This document shows positions 44,471-54,631 of a stretch of DNA of 64,000 nucleotides, piece after piece. The stretch is from the NCBI GenBank assembly GCA_003282175.1, contig QBZX01000002.1, positions 62,001 to 126,000 of the forward strand, written 5' to 3'. The stretch comes from Pelagibacteraceae bacterium AG-337-G06. GTDB lineage: Bacteria; Pseudomonadota; Alphaproteobacteria; Pelagibacterales; AG-422-B15. Both the position numbers and the translations under genes were made by a program. Below the pieces are notes generated by a model. The model had not been told where the DNA came from. It made no database searches and worked only from the letters and a program-made list of their open reading frames with translations. Each line of letters begins with the position of its first letter. Within the stretch, counting starts at the first letter, position 1.

Positions 44471-46558
44471 TTAAATTCTTGGTCCAAAAACTTTATTTTT
44501 CCCATAATTTTTTGTTGAGCCAAATGGCTTTAGTACTACAGTAAAGCTAAAACCATCACTTTCTTCTATATCCCTGTCTTTTGTAAGATCTCTATAATAA
44601 TTAAAGTCAATTCCTAGGCAATCATTTTCATAGACTATGCCATGTTGATAGCCTATGTTTTTATTTGTATCTAAATTTTTTGCTCCAGTAAATTTTAAAA
44701 ATAAATTATTTTCCAATTCAAATTTTCCTGCCAATGCAACTTGCTCTGCAGGATCACTATACTTACCTGAAGTATAATCATAATTAATAGCAAATATTAA
44801 ATCTCCAAATCTATTAAATGTATTGGCATTTAAAGATCTCATCTTTAAATCGTCCCTATCAATTATTAGTGAGCCGTCTAAATAATTTTCTAAGTTGATA
44901 TTTATATTTGAATTGACGAAATAATCAGATATTTCTCTAGCTTCATCATTACTGCGTTTATTAAAACGATAGTTTTGACCTATTACAGTACTAATGTCAG
45001 GCCCTTTCGCTGAATTAATAAACCATTCAATTCCATAATTTATTCTAGGCCCACTTTCCCATTCATTGATAGAAGTCGCCCTATTTGTTGAAAATAGATT
45101 ACTATTTGTAACTGTTTGAGCTTCTGTGTAGTTATTATAAGGAGCAACAATAGGCATAATTATAGGTGTGACAGTTTGATTAAATGTCGAGGAGGAATTT
45201 AATAAAGGATAAGATATTTTTGAACTAAGTTGGGGATAAAAACGAGTATTACTTGTATCGGATCTTGATTTTTCATCAATTGAAATAGATGCGACTCTCA
45301 AATTTGCTTCATTATCATAAATAATCCCTAAATTTTTATTTATTTCTTGATGTGACCAATTAAGTTGAGTGGAAGCAAGAGATACATAATTTTCATTAAG
45401 ATTTTTTCTAATTGAAAGTTTATTATTGAGCGATACATTTCCTTTCAAGTTACTGTTATTAATATTGTAGATGTCATAAATAATATTTGGATATAAGTAC
45501 TCCCATTGCTGATTTTCTGTTGTTAAATGTTTGTAACCTATTGTTTCAATTGAAAAATAGGTGTCACTTTCTTCTCTATCAAACTCTATTCCTGATTTTA
45601 ACACAGTAAGATTATTGATTTTATTTTTACGCATATAGGTATCGTTATTACTTGTTTTTATATATGTATTTAAGTTGCCATAAGAATTAAAAATTTTACT
45701 TTCAAGAAATATATGATTACTAGTACCAGTATCATCGTCATTGTCATCAATGCTTGAATTAATTTCTAGATCGACTAAATTGTTAAGATGCCTATAATCT
45801 AAATTATAAAAATTATTTCCTACAGTTTGGATGTTAGGAGTAAATGTAAGATCACGATTACTCGCAAGATTTAGAAAAATCGGTATTGAAAAAGTTTCAC
45901 CTAATTGATCATCAGTTTTAATAGTTGGCATCAAAAACCCAGATCTTTTTTTAACCGATGGGTCCGGATGAGAAAAATAGGGCAAATAAAAAACTGGAAT
46001 ATTAAATAATTGAATTTGAGCGTGATCATAGTGAATTGTTTTCTTTACATTATTGTGATAAATTTTTTTAGACTTAAGTTTCCAACCAGGGCAATTTTTA
46101 ATCAAATAATTTTCTTTTGCACATGGAGTATACTCAGCATTCTCAACAATACTAATTTCATCTTGCATATCAAAGCTAGAGCCAACAATTCTAGAGCCAT
46201 CGTGAAGCCGAGCTCTGACAGCTTTTCCAGATATAAGATTTAAATTGTTTGCTGCATTGAGTTCACTTAGAAAAAAAGTGTTTTGCATTTGATCATTAAT
46301 TATTACATTTCCATTAGCTTCAAGAAAATCATTACTTTTATCATATGTTAATTTGTTTGATTTAATTTTTAAATTATCTTCATTTATAGCGATAGCATCT
46401 CCAGTAGCTTTTACTTTTTCATTAATCTCATCAACTTTAATTTTATCTGCATAAATTTTAATTTTCTCATCAGCATATATCGCATTATAACAAAGAAGAA
46501 AAATAACTAACGAAATAAAAACTGCCAAGAATGCTCTATTTTTTTTTATACAGCTCAT
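44471..46558 (-). CDS. lptD: LPS-assembly protein LptD
   Basis: A 695-residue outer-membrane protein with a signal/anchor segment (about 10-30), an OstA/LptA-like jellyroll (about 33-130) and a large beta-barrel. Two cysteines in CAKENYLIKNCPGW near residues 135-150 and one in DCLGIDFNYYRD near 665 fit the inter-domain disulfides of LptD. It inserts lipopolysaccharide into the outer leaflet. It overlaps lptG by 4 bp and is followed by the SurA-like gene after 8 bp. Confidence 0.95.
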   Translation of the reverse strand: MSCIKKNRAFLAVFISLVIFLLCYNAIYADEKIKIYADKIKVDEINEKVKATGDAIAINEDNLKIKSNKLTYDKSNDFLEANGNVIINDQMQNTFFLSELNAANNLNLISGKAVRARLHDGSRIVGSSFDMQDEISIVENAEYTPCAKENYLIKNCPGWKLKSKKIYHNNVKKTIHYDHAQIQLFNIPVFYLPYFSHPDPSVKKRSGFLMPTIKTDDQLGETFSIPIFLNLASNRDLTFTPNIQTVGNNFYNLDYRHLNNLVDLEINSSIDDNDDDTGTSNHIFLESKIFNSYGNLNTYIKTSNNDTYMRKNKINNLTVLKSGIEFDREESDTYFSIETIGYKHLTTENQQWEYLYPNIIYDIYNINNSNLKGNVSLNNKLSIRKNLNENYVSLASTQLNWSHQEINKNLGIIYDNEANLRVASISIDEKSRSDTSNTRFYPQLSSKISYPLLNSSSTFNQTVTPIIMPIVAPYNNYTEAQTVTNSNLFSTNRATSINEWESGPRINYGIEWFINSAKGPDISTVIGQNYRFNKRSNDEAREISDYFVNSNININLENYLDGSLIIDRDDLKMRSLNANTFNRFGDLIFAINYDYTSGKYSDPAEQVALAGKFELENNLFLKFTGAKNLDTNKNIGYQHGIVYENDCLGIDFNYYRDLTKDRDIEESDGFSFTVVLKPFGSTKNYGKNKVFGPRI

Positions 46559-47664
46559 CTAATAATTTTCTTTCTTCTTAATTCTAAGTATTGATAAATG
46601 AATACTGCAATTCCAAATGTAATAACTGGCATACTAAAACTAGCAACAATAGGATGAATTTGAGAAGTAGATCCTAAAGCATTAAGTAAGTTCGATATAA
46701 AGTATAAGAAAAATATTATGATTAATGAACTTATTATAATTTTAGAAAATTTATTATTATGCTTAATACCTTGCACTAGGCAAAATGCTAAAAGAACAAG
46801 GGTAGAAATAAAAAATGGAAGACTTACAAGACTGTATAAATGCATTTTAAAATCAATTGCAGAATAGCCTAATTCTTCTAGAAAATTTATAAATGTTAAT
46901 AGGCGCCATACAGAAATACTAGAGGGCGAGGAAAGACTATCTGATATATCTTCAGGTTTAATATTTGTCTTATAATTAAGGTAATTTTGAAATCTTGTTT
47001 CACCGTATTTTGGTGTTAGCTGTATTGCAGACATCATCCAATATCCATCTTTAAGTTCAGCTCTTTTTCCGTCAATCCTGCCATTAAAAGCTCCTTTATC
47101 GTCGTATTCTAATAGCATAAAAGAATTTAAGACCCTGCCTTCTTGCTCAGTGCTTTTAGCATAAAGCACACTTGTCAGGTTTGTTTCGTAATTATCTTGT
47201 TTGAGCCAAAGGCCATATTTTGTAATAGATGCAAATTTATCAACTCGGTCTATATATTCATATTCTAAGTTAGAGTATCTATCATCAAATGCAGCAATAA
47301 GTGGGTTTGCTAGAGTGATAAATGTAATTCCAATAAAAAAATGAAGAATTAAGGCTGGAAAAATAGTTTTTAGATTAGAAATACCCATGCCGCTAATTAC
47401 TGTTAGTTCTGAATTTCTAATCATAATTAATAATGCCAAAATTGAAGAGAAAAAAGAAGTTATTGGCAATGTAAATGTAATTAAATTAGGAAAGTTAAAC
47501 AGTGTAAGCTGTAATATAATGTTAAAGGGTACTTCTTTTCCAGCTGTTTTTCTAAATTGTTCAACAAAATCTCCAATAAAAATTATAGAGGCTAATATGA
47601 TAAAAGTTATAAAAAAAGAATATAGAAAGTTATTTAATATATAGTAATTTATTTTATTAAACAT
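46555..47664 (-). CDS. lptG: LPS export permease LptG
   Basis: A 369-residue YjgP/YjgQ-family permease. Three N-terminal helices (about 12-115), a periplasmic beta-jellyroll (about 135-265) and three C-terminal helices make the LptF/G plan. The N-terminus YYILNNFLYSFFITFIIL and DFVEQFRK (DxxE-type) point to LptG. With LptF and LptB2 it extracts LPS from the inner membrane. It overlaps lptF by 8 bp and lptD by 4 bp. Confidence 0.94.
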   Translation of the reverse strand: MFNKINYYILNNFLYSFFITFIILASIIFIGDFVEQFRKTAGKEVPFNIILQLTLFNFPNLITFTLPITSFFSSILALLIMIRNSELTVISGMGISNLKTIFPALILHFFIGITFITLANPLIAAFDDRYSNLEYEYIDRVDKFASITKYGLWLKQDNYETNLTSVLYAKSTEQEGRVLNSFMLLEYDDKGAFNGRIDGKRAELKDGYWMMSAIQLTPKYGETRFQNYLNYKTNIKPEDISDSLSSPSSISVWRLLTFINFLEELGYSAIDFKMHLYSLVSLPFFISTLVLLAFCLVQGIKHNNKFSKIIISSLIIIFFLYFISNLLNALGSTSQIHPIVASFSMPVITFGIAVFIYQYLELRRKKIIR

Positions 47665-48772
47665 TTTTATTTCTTGATAGGTATAAAAAATCTTTATACA
47701 GATAAATTAGTGTTACCAAAATTATCATTATTGGAAATGAGTAATAAAGCGTAACTAATTGACTATTTTCGATTAGCAAATTCGAAAATGTAATTTGGAA
47801 TATCTGAATTACAAAAGCTATGGCAGAAACAGCAATTATAGGAAAGCGCCAGCTGTCATCGGGTCTCTTAGAAAAATTAATCATGAGAAGAGGCAGCAAT
47901 GCATAAAATATTATGTATATTGGATTAACATATCTTTTATGCAACTCAGCAAACTGTTCTTTTTCATTTTTTGAAAAGTTATTATGGGATATATTTTTTA
48001 ATTTATTTCTTATATCACTTGTAGATAGTTCATCTGGAAAAATATGTGAACTCTCTTTCTTATTAAAAGGCGTAAGGTCAAGATTATAGGTATCAAAAGC
48101 AATTTCTGATACTCGGTTTACATCGCTATCATATATTTGTATAAAGCCATTAAATAATCTTAAATAATTTACATTATCTTTTGTAACGAATTTACCTTTC
48201 TCAGCTATGTACGTCTGAGGTTTATTAACATTGCTTTGATCATGTATTAAAAGCCCAAATATTTCATCATCTTTTTTTTCCTGCAAGAATACTGTAAAGT
48301 TATTTGTAGGTGAGACAAACTTTTTTTCTTTTAATAAAGATATGTGTATACCCGAGGATCTTATTTCAATAATTTTATACCTAAGTTCATTTAATGAGCT
48401 TGGTGTTAAAAAAAGACTAAAAAAGAAAACTACTAGAAACATAAAAGAAGAAAATAAAATTATGGGCTTTATTAAAATATTTTTTTCTGATTTGCCTGAA
48501 GTCCCAAGTATGATTAATTCACTATCATTACGAAGCCTATTTAGATTAAACAGGACAGCTAAAAAGATACATACTGGAAAAGTTAACAGAATAATTTTGG
48601 GCAACAAAAGAACCACATATGAAAGATAGGTTTCAATTGAAACATTGTTCGTTGTTAGTAGGTCAATATGTCTCAATCCTTGTCCTAGCCATATTATCCC
48701 AGTTAGTAAAATTGATAGAAACAAAAAACTTGAAGTGATTTCTTTAATCGCATATGTTGTAAATCTTGACAT
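47657..48772 (-). CDS. lptF: LPS export permease LptF
   Basis: A 371-residue YjgP/YjgQ permease with the same six-helix plus jellyroll plan as LptG. It opens with TTYAIKEITSSFLFLSILLTGIIW and has LNRLRNDSELIILGTSGKS in the coupling-helix region between helices. It is the first gene of lptF-lptG-lptD-surA-like-rsmA. A perfect TATAAT on this strand ends seven bases before the ATG. Confidence 0.94.
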   Translation of the reverse strand: MSRFTTYAIKEITSSFLFLSILLTGIIWLGQGLRHIDLLTTNNVSIETYLSYVVLLLPKIILLTFPVCIFLAVLFNLNRLRNDSELIILGTSGKSEKNILIKPIILFSSFMFLVVFFFSLFLTPSSLNELRYKIIEIRSSGIHISLLKEKKFVSPTNNFTVFLQEKKDDEIFGLLIHDQSNVNKPQTYIAEKGKFVTKDNVNYLRLFNGFIQIYDSDVNRVSEIAFDTYNLDLTPFNKKESSHIFPDELSTSDIRNKLKNISHNNFSKNEKEQFAELHKRYVNPIYIIFYALLPLLMINFSKRPDDSWRFPIIAVSAIAFVIQIFQITFSNLLIENSQLVTLYYSFPIMIILVTLIYLYKDFLYLSRNKNV

Positions 48773-48779
48773 TTTCTCA

Positions 48780-48785
48780 ATTATA
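48780..48785 (-). promoter_or_regulatory. -10 element (TATAAT) of lptF
   Basis: A perfect TATAAT on the minus strand ends seven bases before the lptF ATG at 48772, predicting a leaderless or nearly leaderless transcript. The same bases overlap a plus-strand TATATC (48782-48787) that can serve pepA. Confidence 0.45.
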
Positions 48786-48812
48786 TCAATATTTTGTTAA
48801 AGGTATATATGT

Positions 48813-50324
48813 ATGGATATTCAATTTAGTAACTTAAAACAAGCAAAAGATGCCGTGGGTATTATATTTTGTGATCATAATTGTAGGTTAATAGGTTATG
48901 GTAAAAAATTAGACCTGCTCTCAAAAAAATACTTATCAAATACAATTAAATCTGATGAGTCATTCAAGTCTAGAAAATCAAAAAATTTTGATTACTTGAT
49001 TATTCATAATCCACAAAACCTTAGTTTTTCAAAGCTATATGTATTTAAATTAAAAAATATTAACAATGCTTCAAATAGAGACTTTCAAATTTTAGGAGGA
49101 AGTCTTCAATCTCTTGTAAAATTTTACAAAGAACATAACGTCATCATTTACCCTGATGGAATTAATTCATCTAAATTAAGCTTTGCAAACTCTACAAGTG
49201 ATATGCTACTCGGATTTTTATTAGCGTCTTACAAATTCACAAAGTATTTTTCTAAAAAAGGTAAGAAAAAAAACATCAACACAATAAAAATAAAAATTTA
49301 TTCAGCTCAGTATTCAAGATTACAAAAAGGCTATGAAACGGTGAAAGCCATTCATGATGGTGTCACGATGACAAGAAATCTTGTAACAGAACCGCCAAAT
49401 ATTATGACTCCGCCTGAGTTAGCTAAGAATGCTGCCTCGCTAGAAAAAGTAGGTGTGAAAGTTACAATTCTTGGTGAAAAAGAAATGACTAAACTTGGTA
49501 TGGGATCTTTACTTAGTGTTGGGCGCGGAAGCGAACATGAGTCCAAACTAGCCATCATGGAATGGAAAGGTCATAAAAATAAAAAGAAAAAACCGATTGC
49601 GTTTATAGGTAAAGGAGTATCATTTGACACAGGTGGAGTTTCACTTAAGCCTGCAGGTGGGATGGAAGAAATGAAATATGATATGGGAGGTTCAGCTGTC
49701 GTTATTGGATTAATGAAGACATTAGCCATAAGAAAAGCAAGGACAAATGTAATAGGTGTTGTAGGTCTTGTTGAAAACCACATTGGAAATATGGCAACAA
49801 GACCAAGTGACGTAGTGAAATCTTATTCAGGTCAAACAATAGAGGTGTTAAATACTGATGCTGAAGGTAGACTGGTGCTTGCTGACGCTCTCTGGTATAC
49901 CCAAGAGAAATATAAGCCTGAGTTAATGGTTGATTTAGCTACCTTAACTGGAGCAATAATTATCGCAATCGGCAATGAATATGCAGGATTATTTTCCAAT
50001 AACGACAAATTAAGTAAACAGCTGGAAGATGCTGGCAAGATTGAAGATGAAAAACTATGGAGATTCCCGCTTCATGATAAATTTGATAAAATGATAAATT
50101 CATCAATTGCAGATATGCAAAACATTTCCAATGGAAGAGGAGCGGGTTCTATTACTGCAGCTCAGTTTTTACAAAGATTTGTTAATAAGGTCCCTTGGGC
50201 ACATCTAGACATTGCTGGAACAACATGGTCAAAAACAAATTTACCAACATCTCCAAAAGGAGCAACAGCATTTGGGGTGAAGCTTCTAAATAAATTTGTA
50301 TCAAAATATCATGAGGGTAAATAA
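48813..50324 (+). CDS. pepA: Leucyl aminopeptidase (M17 family)
   Basis: A 503-residue M17 metallo-aminopeptidase. The catalytic domain holds the two-metal site in [27 protein letters not shown] (about 265-290, split here for brevity) and the signature [14 protein letters not shown] near 350. The N-terminal third is the regulatory/oligomer domain. E. coli PepA also binds DNA, which sequence cannot show here. AAAGG at 48799-48803 may be its Shine-Dalgarno sequence. The stop shares one base with the ndk ATG (TAATG). Confidence 0.96.
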   Translation: MDIQFSNLKQAKDAVGIIFCDHNCRLIGYGKKLDLLSKKYLSNTIKSDESFKSRKSKNFDYLIIHNPQNLSFSKLYVFKLKNINNASNRDFQILGGSLQSLVKFYKEHNVIIYPDGINSSKLSFANSTSDMLLGFLLASYKFTKYFSKKGKKKNINTIKIKIYSAQYSRLQKGYETVKAIHDGVTMTRNLVTEPPNIMTPPELAKNAASLEKVGVKVTILGEKEMTKLGMGSLLSVGRGSEHESKLAIMEWKGHKNKKKKPIAFIGKGVSFDTGGVSLKPAGGMEEMKYDMGGSAVVIGLMKTLAIRKARTNVIGVVGLVENHIGNMATRPSDVVKSYSGQTIEVLNTDAEGRLVLADALWYTQEKYKPELMVDLATLTGAIIIAIGNEYAGLFSNNDKLSKQLEDAGKIEDEKLWRFPLHDKFDKMINSSIADMQNISNGRGAGSITAAQFLQRFVNKVPWAHLDIAGTTWSKTNLPTSPKGATAFGVKLLNKFVSKYHEGK

Positions 50325-50746
50325 TGAGTACTGAAAGAACATTTTCAATTATTAAGCCAGATGCAGTTGAAAGAAATAAAATAGGTGAAATCACTGCAAT
50401 GCTAGAAAATGCAGGATTGAGGGTTGTTGCTTCTAAGAGGTTAAAGCTAGATCAAGTAAAAGCTTCACAATTTTATGAGGTTCATAAAGAGAGACCTTTT
50501 TTTCAAAGTTTGTGCGATTTTATGTGTTCTGGGCCAATTGTAGTTCAGGTTCTTGAAGGGGAGGATGCTGTAAAAAAAAATAGAGAAATTATGGGAGCTA
50601 CTAATCCTGAAGAGGCCGTTGAAGGCACAATAAGAAAAAAATATGCATTATCTCTAGAAAAGAACTCTGTTCATGGCTCTGACAGCCTTGAAAATGCAAA
50701 AATTGAGATAAGTCACTTTTTTTTAGAAGAAGAAATTATTTCCTAA
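50324..50746 (+). CDS. ndk: Nucleoside diphosphate kinase
   Basis: A 140-residue NDK that balances nucleoside triphosphates. It opens with [13 protein letters not shown] and has the phospho-histidine His117 in [12 protein letters not shown]. The length is standard. It is coupled to pepA by a one-base overlap, and its end overlaps purN by 11 bp. Confidence 0.99.
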   Translation: MSTERTFSIIKPDAVERNKIGEITAMLENAGLRVVASKRLKLDQVKASQFYEVHKERPFFQSLCDFMCSGPIVVQVLEGEDAVKKNREIMGATNPEEAVEGTIRKKYALSLEKNSVHGSDSLENAKIEISHFFLEEEIIS

Positions 50747-51317
50747 GTAATTTTATTATGGAAGCAGGGTAAAGCTTGTGTTCTGCTTTTAGAACCTTTT
50801 TTGATAATGTATCCGCATTATCCGTCTTTTCAATAGCAACGGAAGTTTGCATAATGATTTTCCCATCATCTACTTTACTATTTACATAATGCACACTGCA
50901 TCCTGACTCGACTTCTTGCGCATCCAATGCTCTCTGGTGAGTATTAAGCCCTTTAAATTTAGGAAGAAGTGAGGGATGTATGTTTATTATTCTGTTTGGA
51001 AAGCTATTAATTAATTTGTCGGTAATTATTTTCATATATCCCGCAAGACAAATAAGCTCAATATTATAAGGTTTTAGTAGTTTAAGAATCTCTTCTTCAT
51101 AATGATCTTTGCTCTCAAAATTATTTAAATCTAGAGTATGAGTATCAATATTATTTTTTGATGCAAATTGAAGACCTATTGCATTAGCATTGTCAGAAAA
51201 AACACATACAACTTTTGCTGGAAAGTTATCATCTTTGCAAGCATTGATAATCGACTCTAAGTTAGAACCTCTGCCTGATATAAAAACCCCAATAGGTTTT
51301 TTACTCATCGAAATCAA
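50736..51317 (-). CDS. purN: Phosphoribosylglycinamide formyltransferase
   Basis: A 193-residue GAR transformylase using 10-formyl-tetrahydrofolate. It has [15 protein letters not shown], the active-site [12 protein letters not shown] and [14 protein letters not shown] with the catalytic Asp. It overlaps purM by 17 bp, the standard purMN operon. Confidence 0.97.
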   Translation of the reverse strand: MISMSKKPIGVFISGRGSNLESIINACKDDNFPAKVVCVFSDNANAIGLQFASKNNIDTHTLDLNNFESKDHYEEEILKLLKPYNIELICLAGYMKIITDKLINSFPNRIINIHPSLLPKFKGLNTHQRALDAQEVESGCSVHYVNSKVDDGKIIMQTSVAIEKTDNADTLSKKVLKAEHKLYPASIIKLLRK

Positions 51318-52347
51318 GTCTTCCTATAAATTCTACACTTTTTTCTTTAGCAGATTTTTTTATTTCAATATTGCCAATTATATCAGATTTTAATTTATAT
51401 TTTGTTATTGTTTTTCTAACTCTATTGAGATTATTTTCATCAATTATAATTACCATTCCATAGCCACAATTAAATGTTCTTAACATCTCATTTTGAGATA
51501 CATTAAAACTGCTAATCCATTTAAATATTGTTGGAAGTTTCCATTTATTCAAATCTATTACAGCCTTGGTATTTTTACTGAATGACCTGGGTAAGTTTTC
51601 GGTTACACCGCCACCAGTTATGTGTGAACAAGTCTTAATAAGATTTTTGCTAAAAAGATCAAGAATTACATCAACGTAAATATGCGTAGGCTTTAATAAT
51701 ATTTTTCCTAAAGTACTATTTTTGATAATTTTCTTTTTTAGACTAATATTATTATCTTTTATAATTTTACGGATAAGTGAAAAGCCATTTGAGTGGATTC
51801 CAGATGACTCTATTCCGATGATAAGATCACCTTTGTTTATTCGTAAAACTTTCTTCGAAATACCACTTTTTACTCCAATACAAAAACCAGCTAAATCATA
51901 TTTTTCCTTAGTATCATATCCTGGATGCTCGGCTGTCTCACCACCAAGTAAAGCACAATGCGAAATTTTGCATCCCTTTATAATCCCTTTAATTATATCA
52001 ACACCTTTAGAGACATTTAATTTTCCAGTTGAGATGTAGTCTAAAAAAAATAAGGGAGTTGCTTTATCAACAATCAAGTCATTCACGCACATAGCTACCA
52101 AATCTATACCAATTGTTTTATAGTCATTCATTTCCTCTGCAATTTGAATTTTTGTTCCTACGCCGTCTGTTGCTCCAACTAATATAGGCTTTTTAATTTT
52201 AGAGCTTAAGGGGAATTGACCTGAAAATCCTCCGATTTCAGTCTTAATAAGACCTTTATCTTTTTTGATTAAGTTGCTAATTTTACTTACAAACTCATTT
52301 CCTTTGTTGATACTTACACCAGAACTTGAGTATGATAATTTTTTCAT
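51301..52347 (-). CDS. purM: Phosphoribosylformylglycinamidine cyclo-ligase
   Basis: A 348-residue AIR synthetase. I place the start at the ATG 52345-52347 (KKLSYSSSGVSINKGNEFV), which matches the family's YKDAGVDI-type opening. The frame is open upstream to another ATG at 52389, but that extension would run into the divergent gene. It has GATDGVGTK, MCVNDLIV, GGETAEHPGYD and SSGIHSNGFSL motifs. TATAGT ends six bases before this ATG, which supports the shorter start. Confidence 0.97.
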   Translation of the reverse strand: MKKLSYSSSGVSINKGNEFVSKISNLIKKDKGLIKTEIGGFSGQFPLSSKIKKPILVGATDGVGTKIQIAEEMNDYKTIGIDLVAMCVNDLIVDKATPLFFLDYISTGKLNVSKGVDIIKGIIKGCKISHCALLGGETAEHPGYDTKEKYDLAGFCIGVKSGISKKVLRINKGDLIIGIESSGIHSNGFSLIRKIIKDNNISLKKKIIKNSTLGKILLKPTHIYVDVILDLFSKNLIKTCSHITGGGVTENLPRSFSKNTKAVIDLNKWKLPTIFKWISSFNVSQNEMLRTFNCGYGMVIIIDENNLNRVRKTITKYKLKSDIIGNIEIKKSAKEKSVEFIGRLDFDE

Positions 52348-52353
52348 TTGTCT

Positions 52354-52359
52354 ACTATA
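52354..52359 (-). promoter_or_regulatory. Candidate -10 of purM
   Basis: TATAGT on the minus strand ends six bases before the purM ATG (52347) in the roughly 15-bp space shared with the divergent DUF2066 gene. The TA-rich palindrome may drive both directions. No clear -35. Confidence 0.4.
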
Positions 52360-52362
52360 TAT

Positions 52363-53439
52363 ATGATTTATCAATTTTTCGCTAAACATATTAAACAGTT
52401 ACTCGCTCTCATTTTATTCTTATTTTTAAATTTTCCTCTTATGGCTGACGAAGATATATTTTTTTCAGGAATGAATATTTTAGTGAAAATTCCTTATTCT
52501 AATAATTCAAATGTAAGAAACCTAGCAATTTCAAAAGCAGAAAAATTAGCATTTGAGAAAATTTCAAAAAAACTTTTGACACCAAGAGACTACAATAAAA
52601 TTATAAAATTAAACGATATTAATTATGAATATTTAGTAGAGAGTATTGAGTTTGTTGATGAAAAAATATCATCTGAAACTTATAGTGGGAGCTTTAATGT
52701 TTATTTTAGTCCATTTAAAGTTAGAGAATTTTATGAGTCTCGCTCACTGATATATTCAGAGCTAACCTCAAAAGACATAATTGCCTATATTGCATTTTCA
52801 AACCACTTTGAGTTCTTTACATTATTTAATAATTGGAACACAGAATGGAAAAAAATAAATAATATTGGAAGTAAAATTAATCTGAACGTAAGAACTTTTT
52901 CTTCATCTGAAACGTATAAGCTAGATTTAGCAAGATTCTTGGAAGGATCAAATTTGAGTCAAGTGAATGATGTAAAGGACGCTGTGCTGATTTGGTGTGC
53001 TCCATCTAATGTACGGAATGATAAAATCAAATTTGAAATTATTATTAAGCTCATAGCCAATAATAAAGAAAATGTATTTAGAAAAACATTCATAGAAGAA
53101 AATAGCTTTTACAGAGATGATATTTTTGCTCAAATCATTAAAGATATTAATTCTGAGTTATTATCAGTTTGGATTGATATAACAAAACAATCGAATGAAA
53201 AGTTTTTGTATAATTTTGTTTATGATATTAATTCAATAGATGATTGGGTAAAACTAAGAAAAGAACTAGAAACTTTAGAGTTACTTAATTCCTTTCACGT
53301 GACTTCATTTAATCTATCTAAGGTTGAAGGGGTTATTAATTTTTCTGGCACTAATAATAAGTTAGAATTAATAATGTCTCAAAATAATATTGATGTAGTT
53401 AATATGGGTCCTTACTATAAAATTAGCTTGTATGATTAA
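52363..53439 (+). CDS. DUF2066 domain-containing exported protein
   Basis: A 358-residue protein with a signal peptide (residues about 1-27, ending PLMADE) and the DUF2066 opening FSGMNILVKIP...AISKAEKLAFEKISKKLLTP. The function of this proteobacterial family is unknown. In Alphaproteobacteria it is regularly found between purMN and the CDP-alcohol transferase/hdaA pair, as here. I choose ATG 52363; a TTG at 52348 would add five residues. It overlaps the next gene by 8 bp. Confidence 0.82.
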   Translation: MIYQFFAKHIKQLLALILFLFLNFPLMADEDIFFSGMNILVKIPYSNNSNVRNLAISKAEKLAFEKISKKLLTPRDYNKIIKLNDINYEYLVESIEFVDEKISSETYSGSFNVYFSPFKVREFYESRSLIYSELTSKDIIAYIAFSNHFEFFTLFNNWNTEWKKINNIGSKINLNVRTFSSSETYKLDLARFLEGSNLSQVNDVKDAVLIWCAPSNVRNDKIKFEIIIKLIANNKENVFRKTFIEENSFYRDDIFAQIIKDINSELLSVWIDITKQSNEKFLYNFVYDINSIDDWVKLRKELETLELLNSFHVTSFNLSKVEGVINFSGTNNKLELIMSQNNIDVVNMGPYYKISLYD

Positions 53440-53977
53440 AAATATTCCAAATTTATTGTCAATATTCAGATTAATAACTATTCCCATCGTAGCTTGGTTG
53501 CTTTTAATTAATTTATTCTTTTATGCTGCTCTTTTTACAATCTTTATTGCAGTTAGTGATTTTTTGGATGGATTTATAGCAAGGTCTTTAAAGGTAGAAA
53601 GTGAATTGGGTTCTTACTTGGACGCTATTGCCGATAAAGCATTTGTAATTTCAATCTATATATTAATCGGAACAGCAAATCTTTTACCAGTTTTTATCAT
53701 CATCTTAGTCATATCAAGGGATATTATTATCTTAGGCTCTTTTGTAATAACATTTTTTGCAGGAATAAAAATTAAACTAAAAACTAGTAAAGTAAGTAAG
53801 TGGAACACTTTCTTTCAATTTTTTTTGGTTATAGCTACATTATTAGGAAATACAGCAGGATTTGAAAATTTGATAAATGAGACGAGGTTAATTGAATTGC
53901 TGATTGGGATCGTTGTAATTACTACGTTAATATCCTTGTTCATTTATATAAAATATTGGATGGAGAGTATTAATTAG
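53432..53977 (+). CDS. CDP-alcohol phosphatidyltransferase (PgsA-like)
   Basis: A 181-residue integral membrane enzyme with the family signature DGFIAR...G...D...D (SDFLDGFIARSLKVESELG then YLDAIADK, about residues 42-69). It opens with IPNLLSIFRLITIPIV, typical of phosphatidylglycerophosphate synthase. The product may be phosphatidylglycerophosphate, although other CDP-alcohol transferases share this motif. A PgsA copy next to hdaA is common in this class. It abuts hdaA directly. Confidence 0.88.
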   Translation: MIKNIPNLLSIFRLITIPIVAWLLLINLFFYAALFTIFIAVSDFLDGFIARSLKVESELGSYLDAIADKAFVISIYILIGTANLLPVFIIILVISRDIIILGSFVITFFAGIKIKLKTSKVSKWNTFFQFFLVIATLLGNTAGFENLINETRLIELLIGIVVITTLISLFIYIKYWMESIN

Positions 53978-54631
53978 ATGAATAAAGGTCAATTAGTTTT
54001 TGATTTAGGCAAATTCGAAAATTTTGATCCTAATGATTTTTTTATTAGTGAAAGTAACCAGCAAGTTTCATCTTTACTTAATGAAACAAATAATTGGTTC
54101 AATGGTTCAGCGGTTGTCTATGGTAAGTCAAAATCTGGGAAGACGCACTTATTAAAAATATGGACAGCTAACAATGACGCCACTTTTCTTAATTGCAATG
54201 AGGTGAGTAATTGGAAAAGTTTGTCAGCTAGTTGTAATTATGCAATTGATGATTTGCATCATCTCAAAGTGGAGAGAGAAAATAATTTTTTTCATTTTTA
54301 CAATAATTTAGTGCTAAAAAAATTTAAAATACTTTGTTCAGTTGACACTGACGCTAACTTTGAAATCTCACTAAGTGATTTGAGGTCAAGATTTAATTCA
54401 TTTACTTCTTCTTATATAGATGATCCAGATGATGGACTAATAAAAATCTTAATAGTAAAGTTCTTTAGCGATCTTCAATTAAAAGTAGAAACTAATGTAA
54501 TAGAGTATCTCACTAAACGAGTCGAAAGAGATTATTCTAAACTATATCAATTTATGGAAAAAATTAATTTTTCCTCAATGCAAACTAAAAGTAAGATTAC
54601 TATCCCTTTTTTGAGAGATTTTTTGAATTAA
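53978..54631 (+). CDS. hdaA: DnaA regulatory inactivator HdaA
   Basis: A 217-residue AAA+ protein related to DnaA domain III. It has an N-terminal clamp-binding motif QLVFDL (5-10), a P-loop YGKSKSGKTHLL (about 48-59), Walker B YAIDDLHHL and the box VII arginine LRSRF. With the DNA-loaded sliding clamp it stimulates DnaA-ATP hydrolysis and limits re-initiation. It has no DNA-binding domain IV, as expected. Its end overlaps the end of rnd by 32 bp, the longest convergent overlap here. Confidence 0.9.
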   Translation: MNKGQLVFDLGKFENFDPNDFFISESNQQVSSLLNETNNWFNGSAVVYGKSKSGKTHLLKIWTANNDATFLNCNEVSNWKSLSASCNYAIDDLHHLKVERENNFFHFYNNLVLKKFKILCSVDTDANFEISLSDLRSRFNSFTSSYIDDPDDGLIKILIVKFFSDLQLKVETNVIEYLTKRVERDYSKLYQFMEKINFSSMQTKSKITIPFLRDFLN

